From DYJK01 sp040755055 (lineage in GTDB: Bacteria; Bacteroidota; Ignavibacteria; Ignavibacteriales; Melioribacteraceae), in the NCBI GenBank assembly GCA_040755055.1, contig JBFMBS010000014.1:36131-100130 (forward strand): a stretch of 64,000 nucleotides of DNA, in the 5' to 3' direction. Every line of letters starts with the position of its first letter. The first letter of the stretch is position 1. The position numbers and the translations under genes were made by a program. Shown here piece after piece: positions 1 to 8,101 of this stretch. The notes below the pieces were generated by a model that did no database searches, was not told where the DNA came from, and saw nothing but the letters and a program-made list of their open reading frames with translations.

Positions 1-594
1 ATCGTGCGATGTATGGCAACTTGTACAGACTGCGGTAACAATCAATCCTCTTTTGAATAATCCTTCGCCGTGGATCGATTCAGAATAATCATCTAATGCT
101 TGTCTTTCGTAAACCGTAGATAATTTTGAAACTTGTGTTCCTTCTTTATGGCACTTTCCACAGAGTGCCGGAATATTCATTACATATGTTTTTGATTTCG
201 AATTTTTGGAAGATAAAATATCGTGCTTACCATGGCAAGTTTCACAAGTTGGTGCAAGATATTTTCCTTTTCTATAAGCTTCGCCATGTAAGCTGCGTTC
301 ATAATGTTCTACTGCAGTGGAGTGGCATTTTGAACAATTAACTTTTTTCAGATGTTCGGGATGTGGAATCTCATCGGGATTAATATCATCATGGCAATCT
401 AAACATTTAATTTTGTTATGAATTGAACTGTTGAATGTTTTTTCATTTACAAAAAGAGAAATTGTTTTACCGTTCCGTTCGGTAGTTAACGTATTGTCAC
501 TATGGCAATCCAGGCATAATTGATTTTCTTCGCTCTGTGAGTAGCAGATAGTACAAATGAACAAAAAAGCTATCAGGAAATTTATTTTTATCAT
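1..594 (-). CDS. Multiheme cytochrome c, partial (C-terminus off the left edge)
   Basis: The frame is open from an ATG at 594 to the window edge (198 codons) and has no stop. A hydrophobic signal peptide (start MIKINFLIAFLFICT) is followed by six CXXCH heme c sites: CLDCH twice, CSKCH, CETCH, CGKCH and CTSCH. Additional His residues, in motifs such as SIHGE and SLHGE, could be distal heme ligands. It is probably a periplasmic or outer-surface electron carrier. It lies 200 bp downstream of the redox/two-component operon on the same strand, so it may be co-regulated with it or be its electron acceptor. The family cannot be named without the C-terminus. Confidence 0.9.
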   Translation of the reverse strand, partial: MIKINFLIAFLFICTICYSQSEENQLCLDCHSDNTLTTERNGKTISLFVNEKTFNSSIHNKIKCLDCHDDINPDEIPHPEHLKKVNCSKCHSTAVEHYERSLHGEAYRKGKYLAPTCETCHGKHDILSSKNSKSKTYVMNIPALCGKCHKEGTQVSKLSTVYERQALDDYSESIHGEGLFKRGLIVTAVCTSCHTSHD

Positions 595-794
595 ATTGTT
601 AGCATTAGATTTTTTGCGAACCGAAAAAAAATGTTTCAATTGCGAGACTCAAATTTTATCAAATAAGATAATGGAGTAAATTATCCGGTCACAAAATATT
701 TAGTTATTACTTTTTTGTCAACGTAATTACAATTTTATGTTTTATAAAAACTGCTAAATTAATTTTAGAACTAAATAAACTAACTTTTTAATAT

Positions 795-1943
795 CTACTT
801 TTTAAAAAATTCGCCGGTTACTAGGTACCAATCCTTCTCATTTAGATTTTCTAACTGCCCGGCATACAAATCATATGAGCCGTTTTTTTCGTTCTTAGTA
901 ACATCATTCATCAAATTAACATAACGATCGATTTCTTCCTGGTAAAAAGTTACAGCAGATTTACCAATTTTCAATTGTTGTAATTCTGTCTCAAGTTTTT
1001 CTGCATCGACAACACAAATCCAATTTTTATCATATGTAGAGAATTCAAGTAGTTCTATTTCATCAATCAATTCATGATTTATTGCTTTTACTTGTCCGCT
1101 AATAGGAGAATTGAATTGGACAGATTTAGTACCTTGCTTGATTGTGAATAAAGGTTGACCTTTTAAAACTACCATTCCAAGGTTAGGGAAGTTAATATTA
1201 TCAATTTTACCAATTATTTTATTAGCAAAATCATCAATGCCGATTTTAACAGTGCCGTCCTGGGATACGGCAGCCCAGCAATGTCCTTCAGAAATAAATA
1301 CTCCGCCCGGTATTGCAAATTCACCGGTACTCAATTTTTCTTTTTCGGAGATATGAGCAATATGAACTCTCGGTTTTAATTGTTTCTGAATTTTATCCTG
1401 GCGTTTAATAAGAGATTTTTTTGTGAACTCAAGCAACTCATCCTCGGTGAATGGTTTTTGTACATAATCCATCGCGCCGAGCTTCATACAATCCACAGCT
1501 GTTTCTACTGTGGCGTAGCCGGTTATAATAATTACATCGATATCGGGGCGAAGATTTTTTACGAGTTTTGTTACTTCAACGCCATCCATAACCGGCATTT
1601 TTAAATCCGTGAATACAAAATCATAATGGTTGGTTTTTATAAGATTCATCGCTTCGGGACCCGAGTTAACTGTGTCAACCGAGTAACCGTCGAGTACAAG
1701 AATTTTTCTGAAGCTGTCCAAAATAACATCTTCATCATCCACACATAAAATTTTTGCTTTTGGACTTTGTACTTCAGCACGTTTTAATGAAACGGTTTCC
1801 TGGCTGAAATCGATTTTTGCAGACTCTTCTAAAACTAATTTGCGCTCTTTGCGGATTTTATTTTCATTAATTTTTTTAATTGTGAACCTGATTATTACAT
1901 CAGCTACAATAAAAATTATTACTGCTAAGATGAAAAGAGCCAT
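795..1943 (-). CDS. Membrane-anchored response regulator with GcvH-like C-terminal domain
   Basis: This 382-residue protein begins with a membrane helix (about 2-20). A receiver domain follows (about 64-180), with phospho-acceptor Asp113 in FTDLKMP, the acidic pair DDED near 69-72 and conserved Lys163 before Pro. Residues about 210-315 resemble glycine cleavage H protein: HCWAAVSQDGTVKIGIDDFA, then SPISGQVKAIN, then NWICVV. The lipoyl-lysine region reads IKQGTKSVQF; Thr272 aligns with the modified Lys and Lys273 is one position off, so lipoylation is doubtful. No DNA-binding domain is visible, so output is probably by protein contact at the membrane. Start ATG has GGAG upstream. It is the last gene of the kinase operon, 29 bp after the other regulator. 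Confidence 0.88.
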   Translation of the reverse strand: MALFILAVIIFIVADVIIRFTIKKINENKIRKERKLVLEESAKIDFSQETVSLKRAEVQSPKAKILCVDDEDVILDSFRKILVLDGYSVDTVNSGPEAMNLIKTNHYDFVFTDLKMPVMDGVEVTKLVKNLRPDIDVIIITGYATVETAVDCMKLGAMDYVQKPFTEDELLEFTKKSLIKRQDKIQKQLKPRVHIAHISEKEKLSTGEFAIPGGVFISEGHCWAAVSQDGTVKIGIDDFANKIIGKIDNINFPNLGMVVLKGQPLFTIKQGTKSVQFNSPISGQVKAINHELIDEIELLEFSTYDKNWICVVDAEKLETELQQLKIGKSAVTFYQEEIDRYVNLMNDVTKNEKNGSYDLYAGQLENLNEKDWYLVTGEFFKK

Positions 1944-1972
1944 TTTTATTTCTCCTTAAATTAAAATTTCTT

Positions 1973-2764
1973 CTAAGTTCTATCCGAACTACACGATGAC
2001 AATATTCTCATCTCGTAATCCAGTTCGTTTGGAATAAGCCGATAAATCCAACCATTGAAATAAGGGTCTTTTTCCAACAAAGAAATATTCTCAATTAATT
2101 TTTCGTTTCGATCAATTATCCTACCGCTTAATGCTGAAAATAATTGATGGGTTGTATCGTCAGAAGATTTGAATCGTGCGATTACCGAAGCTTGATGAAC
2201 AGTTTCTCCAATATCGATCAATTCGATTCCTTTCAGATCCTCAATCGTTTTAATGTAAATATCTGTAGCTCCTAATAAATATGAGCCGTCGAAACCATTA
2301 TTAACCCAGCATGAGTATCCCAAGCGAAAGTATTTCGGCGGACATGGAACAAAAGCTACCGAATTTGGATCGCTTTCAATTTTTGAGATTAGTTTATAAT
2401 AATTTATTCCTCGTTTCATTACACTGATCATCTCGTCAATTGTAAATGGTTTCGGTATATAATCGATTGCACCCTGGTATAAAGATTTTACCGCATTATC
2501 TAATGTTGAATAACCAGTCGTTATTACTATCGGAGTTTTGTTATTTCGATTTTGCATCTCGGTGATGAATTGAAACCCGTTAATTCCCGGCATCATGATA
2601 TCGCAGATTATTAGAGAATACTTGTTGATATCAATTTTATTTAACGCTATCTGGGCATCTAATGCAGAATCTATTGCGTAATTATTTATCTGCCCGATCT
2701 TAATAATCGAATCAATTACAACTTGTTCATCATCTATTATCAATATGTCAAAATCAATATTCAT
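1973..2764 (-). CDS. Response regulator with degenerate GcvH-like C-terminal domain
   Basis: This 263-residue protein has an N-terminal receiver domain (about 5-122) with acidic residues DDE at 11-13, phospho-acceptor Asp55 in ICDIMMPG and Lys105 in PKPF. Residues about 140-245 follow the H-protein pattern: GYSCWVNNGFDGSYLLGATD, then FSALSGRIIDRNEKL, then FNGWIYRLIP. The segment where lipoyl-Lys would sit is ARFKSSDDTT, so the cofactor Lys is not convincingly kept. No helix-turn-helix output is present. The ATG lies one base after the kinase stop, which implies translational coupling. It shares its architecture with the downstream regulator, so the pair may be an old duplication, but the two sequences have diverged strongly. 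Confidence 0.87.
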   Translation of the reverse strand: MNIDFDILIIDDEQVVIDSIIKIGQINNYAIDSALDAQIALNKIDINKYSLIICDIMMPGINGFQFITEMQNRNNKTPIVITTGYSTLDNAVKSLYQGAIDYIPKPFTIDEMISVMKRGINYYKLISKIESDPNSVAFVPCPPKYFRLGYSCWVNNGFDGSYLLGATDIYIKTIEDLKGIELIDIGETVHQASVIARFKSSDDTTHQLFSALSGRIIDRNEKLIENISLLEKDPYFNGWIYRLIPNELDYEMRILSSCSSDRT

Positions 2765-2765
2765 T

Positions 2766-4646
2766 TTACTGCGGCAGTTTTATTGAAAATGTTGTTCCTT
2801 TACCAACTTCACTTGTAACTTTTATTGTGCCGTTATGATTATCTATTATTCCCCAGACTATCGATAAGCCAAGCCCGGTACCTTTTTGGCCTTTGGTTGT
2901 AAAGAAGGGCTCAAATATTTTACCGATATTTTCTTGCGGTATTCCGCAGCCGGTATCGGAAACTTGTATCTCAACGAATTTTCTTTCACCATCGCGGTCA
3001 ACAAATTCCCATCTTTGCCAGTTATCTTTAAAGGAAGCACAACCTTCAATGTATCCCTGGTTAGGAATTGTGATTTTGTAAACCGGTCCTCCGCATAACG
3101 GGCATGTTTCATTTTTGTCGATGAGTGAAATATCACAAACCGGGCAACTTAGACTTACTCCTTTATCATTATCAAACGAGATCCCGAAAAAATGTCCGCT
3201 GCTTCCGTAAATCGGATCGAGGTGAACAAAACCAATATTATTTTCGGATTTTATTTTTATCCGTATCGAATCATTACCCCCAATTTTATATTCATTATCT
3301 ATAAGGTTATGATTTTTAGGGCATACGCAATTTTTGATGTGTACGTTTCCTTTGGGTGACAGATTAAGTTGCGATGTGTTTAATTTCAGTAATCCGCCAT
3401 CCGGTCCGATTGCATCAATCGCATTTAAGAACAAATTAAGAAATACTTGTTGAATCTGGTTTGCATCTGCAGTTATACGCGGCAGTTTTTCGTCAAGATT
3501 TTTTTCAAGGTTTATCTTGGAATATTTTAATTGATTATTGATTACAGCAATTGCACGCTGTAATATTTCATTCACGTCAATTAAACTCTTCTTAGGAGCA
3601 GATTGCCTTGCGAAATCGAGCAGACCTTTTACTATCTCTCTGCTTCTCATAGTTTCGCGGACAATAACATTCAAATCCTCTTGCATCTGTGGATTTTCTT
3701 TTGTTCGCTTGAGTAAATAACTGCTGTATGTAAGAACACCGGTAAGAGGATTATTGATCTCGTGCGCAACACCGGCGGCAAGTCTTCCAAGTGATGCCAT
3801 TTTATCGGATTGAACTAATTGAGCGCGTACTTCATCGAGTCGTTTAATCATTTTGTTGAATGATTCTCCGAGATAACCCATCTCGTCATTGCTAAGATCG
3901 TTAATTGCATAATTTAAATTGCCGATTGAAACTTCGTTAGTTGCCTTTACAAGTTCTCTTACCGGTTTATCGATCCATCTTTTAACAAAGAATCCAATTA
4001 TAAATCCGAGCGCTGTTATTGATACTACTGAAAGGAGCAAAACGCGAATCTGGTTAGTTGACATTTGATTATCAACATCTGCCAATGATATGCTTACATC
4101 CAGCACTCCTAAAACTGTAGCGTTTCTATCATGTGCATGACAGTCGGATTCCCAGCAAGATCTTTCATTATAAATCGGGTTGATAATTCCCATTATTCTA
4201 TCAGTGCCGGCGGCTAATTTGTAAATTCGGCTTCTGTCTTTAATAGGTAATTTTTCCAATGGTTCGTTTTCGGCATGACATGCGTAACAGCTCTCGGCTT
4301 TTTTATCAAGCATCTTGCCGATTTCATCTTTTTTTGTAGAATAAATTATCTCGCCTTCTTTGTTTAAAACTCTAACATCATAAATTGCCGGGTCCTTGCC
4401 TATGGTATTAATTATTTCTTGAATATGTTCTCTTTGGTTAAGTAGCATACTGTATCGCGTACTGTTCTTCACAGTTTCGCTAAGCTGATTTGCATGCCTC
4501 TCAACTTCGGCAAGCATAGCGTCGCTCTGTGCTTTTATGTTGAAATAGGAATAGACACCTATTATAACTATCGCCGTTAAACTAACAGCGATAATCAGCT
4601 TCAAACTGATCCGTTTGTAAAATCCTATTTCGTTAAATCCTTTCAT
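2766..4646 (-). CDS. Heme c-containing sensor histidine kinase with zinc-ribbon insert in the ATPase domain
   Basis: The layout is a membrane helix (about 17-36), a periplasmic region (about 37-200), a second helix (about 203-222), HAMP (about 223-275), HisKA with His296 in AGVAHEINN, and HATPase. The periplasmic part carries CYACH (121-125) and a CX4CH site (165-171), so covalent heme binding is likely and redox or a small ligand is a plausible signal. The ATPase has its N box (NLFLNAIDAI, about 404-413) and G boxes (DTGCGIP 565-571, GTGLGL 590-595). Between them are about 135 extra residues with CVC (441-443), CPVC (502-505) and CPLC (516-519), a zinc-ribbon pattern. A GTG codon at 4649 is also possible, but the ATG at 4646 is preferred. 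It follows the cytochrome gene directly and is coupled to two regulators. Confidence 0.9.
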   Translation of the reverse strand: MKGFNEIGFYKRISLKLIIAVSLTAIVIIGVYSYFNIKAQSDAMLAEVERHANQLSETVKNSTRYSMLLNQREHIQEIINTIGKDPAIYDVRVLNKEGEIIYSTKKDEIGKMLDKKAESCYACHAENEPLEKLPIKDRSRIYKLAAGTDRIMGIINPIYNERSCWESDCHAHDRNATVLGVLDVSISLADVDNQMSTNQIRVLLLSVVSITALGFIIGFFVKRWIDKPVRELVKATNEVSIGNLNYAINDLSNDEMGYLGESFNKMIKRLDEVRAQLVQSDKMASLGRLAAGVAHEINNPLTGVLTYSSYLLKRTKENPQMQEDLNVIVRETMRSREIVKGLLDFARQSAPKKSLIDVNEILQRAIAVINNQLKYSKINLEKNLDEKLPRITADANQIQQVFLNLFLNAIDAIGPDGGLLKLNTSQLNLSPKGNVHIKNCVCPKNHNLIDNEYKIGGNDSIRIKIKSENNIGFVHLDPIYGSSGHFFGISFDNDKGVSLSCPVCDISLIDKNETCPLCGGPVYKITIPNQGYIEGCASFKDNWQRWEFVDRDGERKFVEIQVSDTGCGIPQENIGKIFEPFFTTKGQKGTGLGLSIVWGIIDNHNGTIKVTSEVGKGTTFSIKLPQ

Positions 4647-4648
4647 CA

Positions 4649-5761
4649 CTATTTTACCTTTTTACCCGGTAAATCTTTGGGATAACATTTGTCTTCATGG
4701 CAATCACTACAATCAGGTTTAGAGTAAGTTGCTTCTTTATGACAATTTTCGCATTCTAATTCGCCATGCATTTCATCCAATACTAATCCCGCAATTTTAT
4801 GGCTGAAATTTTCCCACGTCCACTGACCATGGCAGTTCTTACATTCATTTTTCAACCCTTTGAATTCAGATTTTGCAGTATGGCATCTGCTGCAATTTAA
4901 CTTACCGTGATACTTAGTAAGATCGAAACCGGCAACAGAGGCATGATTGAATCCGCCTTTTTCAATATTACTATGACATGAAGAACAATTCAATTCCGTA
5001 TTATGACAGCTTGAACATTTTTTGTGTTTTTCTTTTGAAGTAAGTTTTTGCTGTGATTTTATTTTTTCTATGGCATGACATTTTACACAGCTTTCGTTTG
5101 AATGGCAATCCGAACATTCAAATCCAAATAGTTCGTTATGTTCTGAATGATAAAAAGTTACTTGTTTGCCATGTTTGGTATTTGTATCAAATTTTATTTT
5201 GTCAGGAGTTTTAATTTCAGGGTGAATTCTTTTTTTGTTATCCGATGCTGTAGGAGTTATGATTTTTTCTTTGCCTTTTATTTCATGACATGAAATACAA
5301 TCGGTGCTGCCGCTCCATGCACGATGACAATTCATACATTGCTGATGGTATGCACCTTTCAAATCCGGCTTGCTTATATCTGTCCGTTGGCGCTGCGCAG
5401 CATGACAGTCCGAACATCCTATTACATTACCGGGAGGATTGTAGTGATGACAAGTTCTGCATCCGCCGGACATATCGGACATCTCGGCATGAGCAAGGTG
5501 TGAAAATTTAACCGGTGCATAAATATCCGTTTCTTTAATTCGATTGATTGTTAAAACACGCGGTGCATCTTCAGCTTTTTGATCGATGCGAATCATATTC
5601 TCACGAGGACACGGTTTAATACAAGGATTTTCTTTTGTGGGGATTTCACATGTATGGCATGTTGAACACTTAAGATTTTGTGAAGAATGATTTTTATCGA
5701 TTTTAGTTTGACTAAATATGCTAAGAGGTATTAGAAACCAGAATAAAATTTTTATTTTCAT
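4649..5761 (-). CDS. Periplasmic 13-heme cytochrome c
   Basis: This 370-residue protein has a signal peptide (about 1-17, ending IFSQ) and thirteen CXXCH motifs, including CSTCH, CRTCH, CMNCH, CISCH, CVKCH, CSRCH, CKNCH and CENCH. His-rich spacing such as FSHLAHAEM and FYHSEH resembles class III/c7-type cytochromes. An extra CX2C...CX3C pattern near the N-terminus (CEIPTKENPCIKPC) is not a heme site. The start overlaps the NrfD-like gene by ATGA. It is probably the heme subunit of an Hmc/Cbc-type quinol:cytochrome oxidoreductase with the two upstream gene products, moving electrons from membrane quinol into the periplasm. Confidence 0.93.
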   Translation of the reverse strand: MKIKILFWFLIPLSIFSQTKIDKNHSSQNLKCSTCHTCEIPTKENPCIKPCPRENMIRIDQKAEDAPRVLTINRIKETDIYAPVKFSHLAHAEMSDMSGGCRTCHHYNPPGNVIGCSDCHAAQRQRTDISKPDLKGAYHQQCMNCHRAWSGSTDCISCHEIKGKEKIITPTASDNKKRIHPEIKTPDKIKFDTNTKHGKQVTFYHSEHNELFGFECSDCHSNESCVKCHAIEKIKSQQKLTSKEKHKKCSSCHNTELNCSSCHSNIEKGGFNHASVAGFDLTKYHGKLNCSRCHTAKSEFKGLKNECKNCHGQWTWENFSHKIAGLVLDEMHGELECENCHKEATYSKPDCSDCHEDKCYPKDLPGKKVK

Positions 5762-6996
5762 CGTACACCTCTCACGGAAAATTTTGTTTTAGATGAAGCA
5801 GCTTGAGGAATGCTAACAATCGGAAAAATCATAACAAAAGCCCTGAACAATAAAATTTCTAATGCTATGAATCCGGCTGTAACAGATATTTCTCCAATTG
5901 AAGGGAAGTAGCTCGTGAATTGGTACGGCGGTGTATATGCTACAATAAAATTATTCATTCTGTTTAGAAAGACTCCGAATATTACTAAGAACGCAGCAAT
6001 TGATAATCCGAGGGGAGACTTTCTAATTGATGGTGACATAAATAGTCTTAATGGCAGTACAATACCAAGAACAATTTCTATAACAAACATTACACTTGCT
6101 GTATTAAATTCTGTTAGATATACAAAAGTTTTTCTTATTACCATATCCCCGATTTTAAAGGAGAGATAGATAAACAACAGCGGCGCTACCATTCTACCCA
6201 ATCCCGATAAAATATTCGTCTCAGGTTTCAAGCCAAAAGATTTTGATGTTATTACTGATTCAAAGATTACCATCGGGAAGCCAACCGAGACTGCGGATAA
6301 TAAAAACAACAAAGGTAATATTGGTGTTTGCCACAACGGGTGCATTTTTGGTCCGGCTATTACCATTAATGTTCCCAGCGATGATTGATGGAGGCATGAG
6401 AGTACTACACCCGCAATTATAAAAACGAACATTGTTTTGTTTAACCCTTTGTCCAACATTCTCAGTAGTTTATCTATTGGGTTATTGAACTTTCCTAAAA
6501 ATCCGGGCAGATTAACTCTGCCGATGAATCTCTCGGTAACAATCGGCAGAAATTCAATATACAAAACCATTAAATAGATCATAACGCACATACCAACTTC
6601 AAACAAAACAGAGTTTCCATTCCACATTATTAACGGATGCCAGATGTAGTAATAGCGTCCAAGATCAAGTGCAACGCTGCTTGCAACAAACGTATAACCC
6701 AATGACGCCGTTAATAAAGCCGGTCTTGTAATTAAATGATATTCTTCCTTGTGCATGATGTGACCAAGTGCCGCTGTGGTAAAACCACCGGCAGCAAGTG
6801 CAACACCGGCAGCAACATCTATCCCGATCCAAATACCCCAGGGATACTGATTGGAGAGATTTGTAACCGCACCGATACCAAAAATTAATCTTGCCAAGAT
6901 GAAAATTATTCCAACAAGGGCAATCAAACCTAAGATTATTACAGTAGGTGTAAAATATTTTCTTGGAAGAGGAACGGGTTTCATGTATTCACTCAT
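5758..6996 (-). CDS. NrfD/HybB-family integral membrane quinone-binding subunit
   Basis: The 412-residue polytopic protein has about ten hydrophobic segments and NrfD/HybB-like features (YPWGIWIGIDVAAGVALAAGG near residues 50-70). In this family the subunit holds a quinone site and pairs with a four-cluster ferredoxin-like protein on the periplasmic side. Here both the upstream HybA-like gene and the downstream cytochrome gene overlap it by ATGA, which supports a single membrane complex. Start ATG at 6996 follows a purine-rich GAGGGGGAAC. Similar gene sets occur in Hmc, Qrc, ACIII and Geobacter Cbc complexes; which one is closest cannot be decided by eye. Confidence 0.9.
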   Translation of the reverse strand: MSEYMKPVPLPRKYFTPTVIILGLIALVGIIFILARLIFGIGAVTNLSNQYPWGIWIGIDVAAGVALAAGGFTTAALGHIMHKEEYHLITRPALLTASLGYTFVASSVALDLGRYYYIWHPLIMWNGNSVLFEVGMCVMIYLMVLYIEFLPIVTERFIGRVNLPGFLGKFNNPIDKLLRMLDKGLNKTMFVFIIAGVVLSCLHQSSLGTLMVIAGPKMHPLWQTPILPLLFLLSAVSVGFPMVIFESVITSKSFGLKPETNILSGLGRMVAPLLFIYLSFKIGDMVIRKTFVYLTEFNTASVMFVIEIVLGIVLPLRLFMSPSIRKSPLGLSIAAFLVIFGVFLNRMNNFIVAYTPPYQFTSYFPSIGEISVTAGFIALEILLFRAFVMIFPIVSIPQAASSKTKFSVRGVR

Positions 6997-7898
6997 AGTT
7001 GTTCCCCCTCTTCACTTTTACGATTTTTATTTAACCACATAACACCGCCAAGTAGAGCATATAAAGCAATAGGCGGAATAAAGTAAGCAAAGATACCATG
7101 CTGTATGGCTTCACTAACACCAGGTGCCGGACTGTTGCCAAGTTTTGGAAATTGTAATTCAGAAAAATCTCTGCTAGCTAAATAAAGCCAACTTGTTCCG
7201 CCAACTTCATATTCACCCAAAACATGATTATAATATTTTTCAGGGTAGAGACTTATTTTGTGGTGGGCAAGTTCAACTAAATCTTCTCTTTTGCCGTATG
7301 TTAAAACTTCCATCGGACAGATTTCAATACAAGCCGGCATTCTGCCAACTTTAGTTCTTTCAAAGCAAAAATCACATTTTCTTATTTCCGGCTGGAGTGC
7401 TTTTTCGAATTCGAACGCCGGTACCTGGAATGGACAAGCAACCATACAATAACGGCATCCGATACACTTGTCGCCATCCCAAATAACAGAACCGTTTTCT
7501 TCTTTGGAGAATGCACCAACAATGCAAGCAGAAACACATGCCGGTTTATCGCAGTGCATACATTGCACTTTCACGTTCACCGGAAAAGAATTTAATTCTT
7601 TTGCCGGGTATTCATTAACTACAGTTAAAGATTTGTCATCGGGTCGTCTCATGTTTTTGAATACAGATCGATCATCATAAGATTCGAGAGGCTGTGTTGG
7701 AAGATAATGGGCATTCTTACAAGCCCATTCACATTTTCTGCAGCCAATACATACTGTTGTATCAACCAGTACACCCATCCTATTTTCATCAAGAATATTT
7801 TTTGGTGCAGCTTTAGCCGGTTTTGATGATAACCCGGTAATTCCGGCACCGAGAAGAGCACTGGTTTTTAAGAAATCCCTTCTTGATTGATTAGTCAT
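6993..7898 (-). CDS. Tat-exported HybA-like 4x[4Fe-4S] ferredoxin subunit with C-terminal membrane anchor
   Basis: The 301-residue protein starts with a twin-arginine signal (SRRDFLKTSALLGAG). Four cysteine groups typical of DmsB/HybA/NrfC proteins follow: CIGCRKCEWAC, CMHCDKPACVSAC, CIGCRYCMVAC and CDFC...CIEIC. A C-terminal hydrophobic helix (about 267-287, FAYFIPPIALYALLGGVMWL) anchors it, as in HybA. It should carry electrons between the NrfD-like quinone site and the multiheme cytochrome. It is the first gene of the operon; its ATG has CGAGGTAAT upstream, and the 203-bp divergent gap with the aromatic biosynthesis gene must hold the promoter. Confidence 0.93.
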   Translation of the reverse strand: MTNQSRRDFLKTSALLGAGITGLSSKPAKAAPKNILDENRMGVLVDTTVCIGCRKCEWACKNAHYLPTQPLESYDDRSVFKNMRRPDDKSLTVVNEYPAKELNSFPVNVKVQCMHCDKPACVSACIVGAFSKEENGSVIWDGDKCIGCRYCMVACPFQVPAFEFEKALQPEIRKCDFCFERTKVGRMPACIEICPMEVLTYGKREDLVELAHHKISLYPEKYYNHVLGEYEVGGTSWLYLASRDFSELQFPKLGNSPAPGVSEAIQHGIFAYFIPPIALYALLGGVMWLNKNRKSEEGEQL

Positions 7899-8101
7899 TT
7901 ATTACCTCGAATGTTAAAGAGCAAGCAATAAAATTAATAGAATATTGGAGACTTATATCCGTTTCCAACTTACAATAAATTTATATGCCAATCAATTTGG
8001 TTTTAAAAGAATAGAAAAATTATAGTAATTCTTTATTTCTGTCTCATTTTTGATTACTTTCACCCCTCAAATTCAAGAAATTAATATCATTAATAGGAAA
8101 G

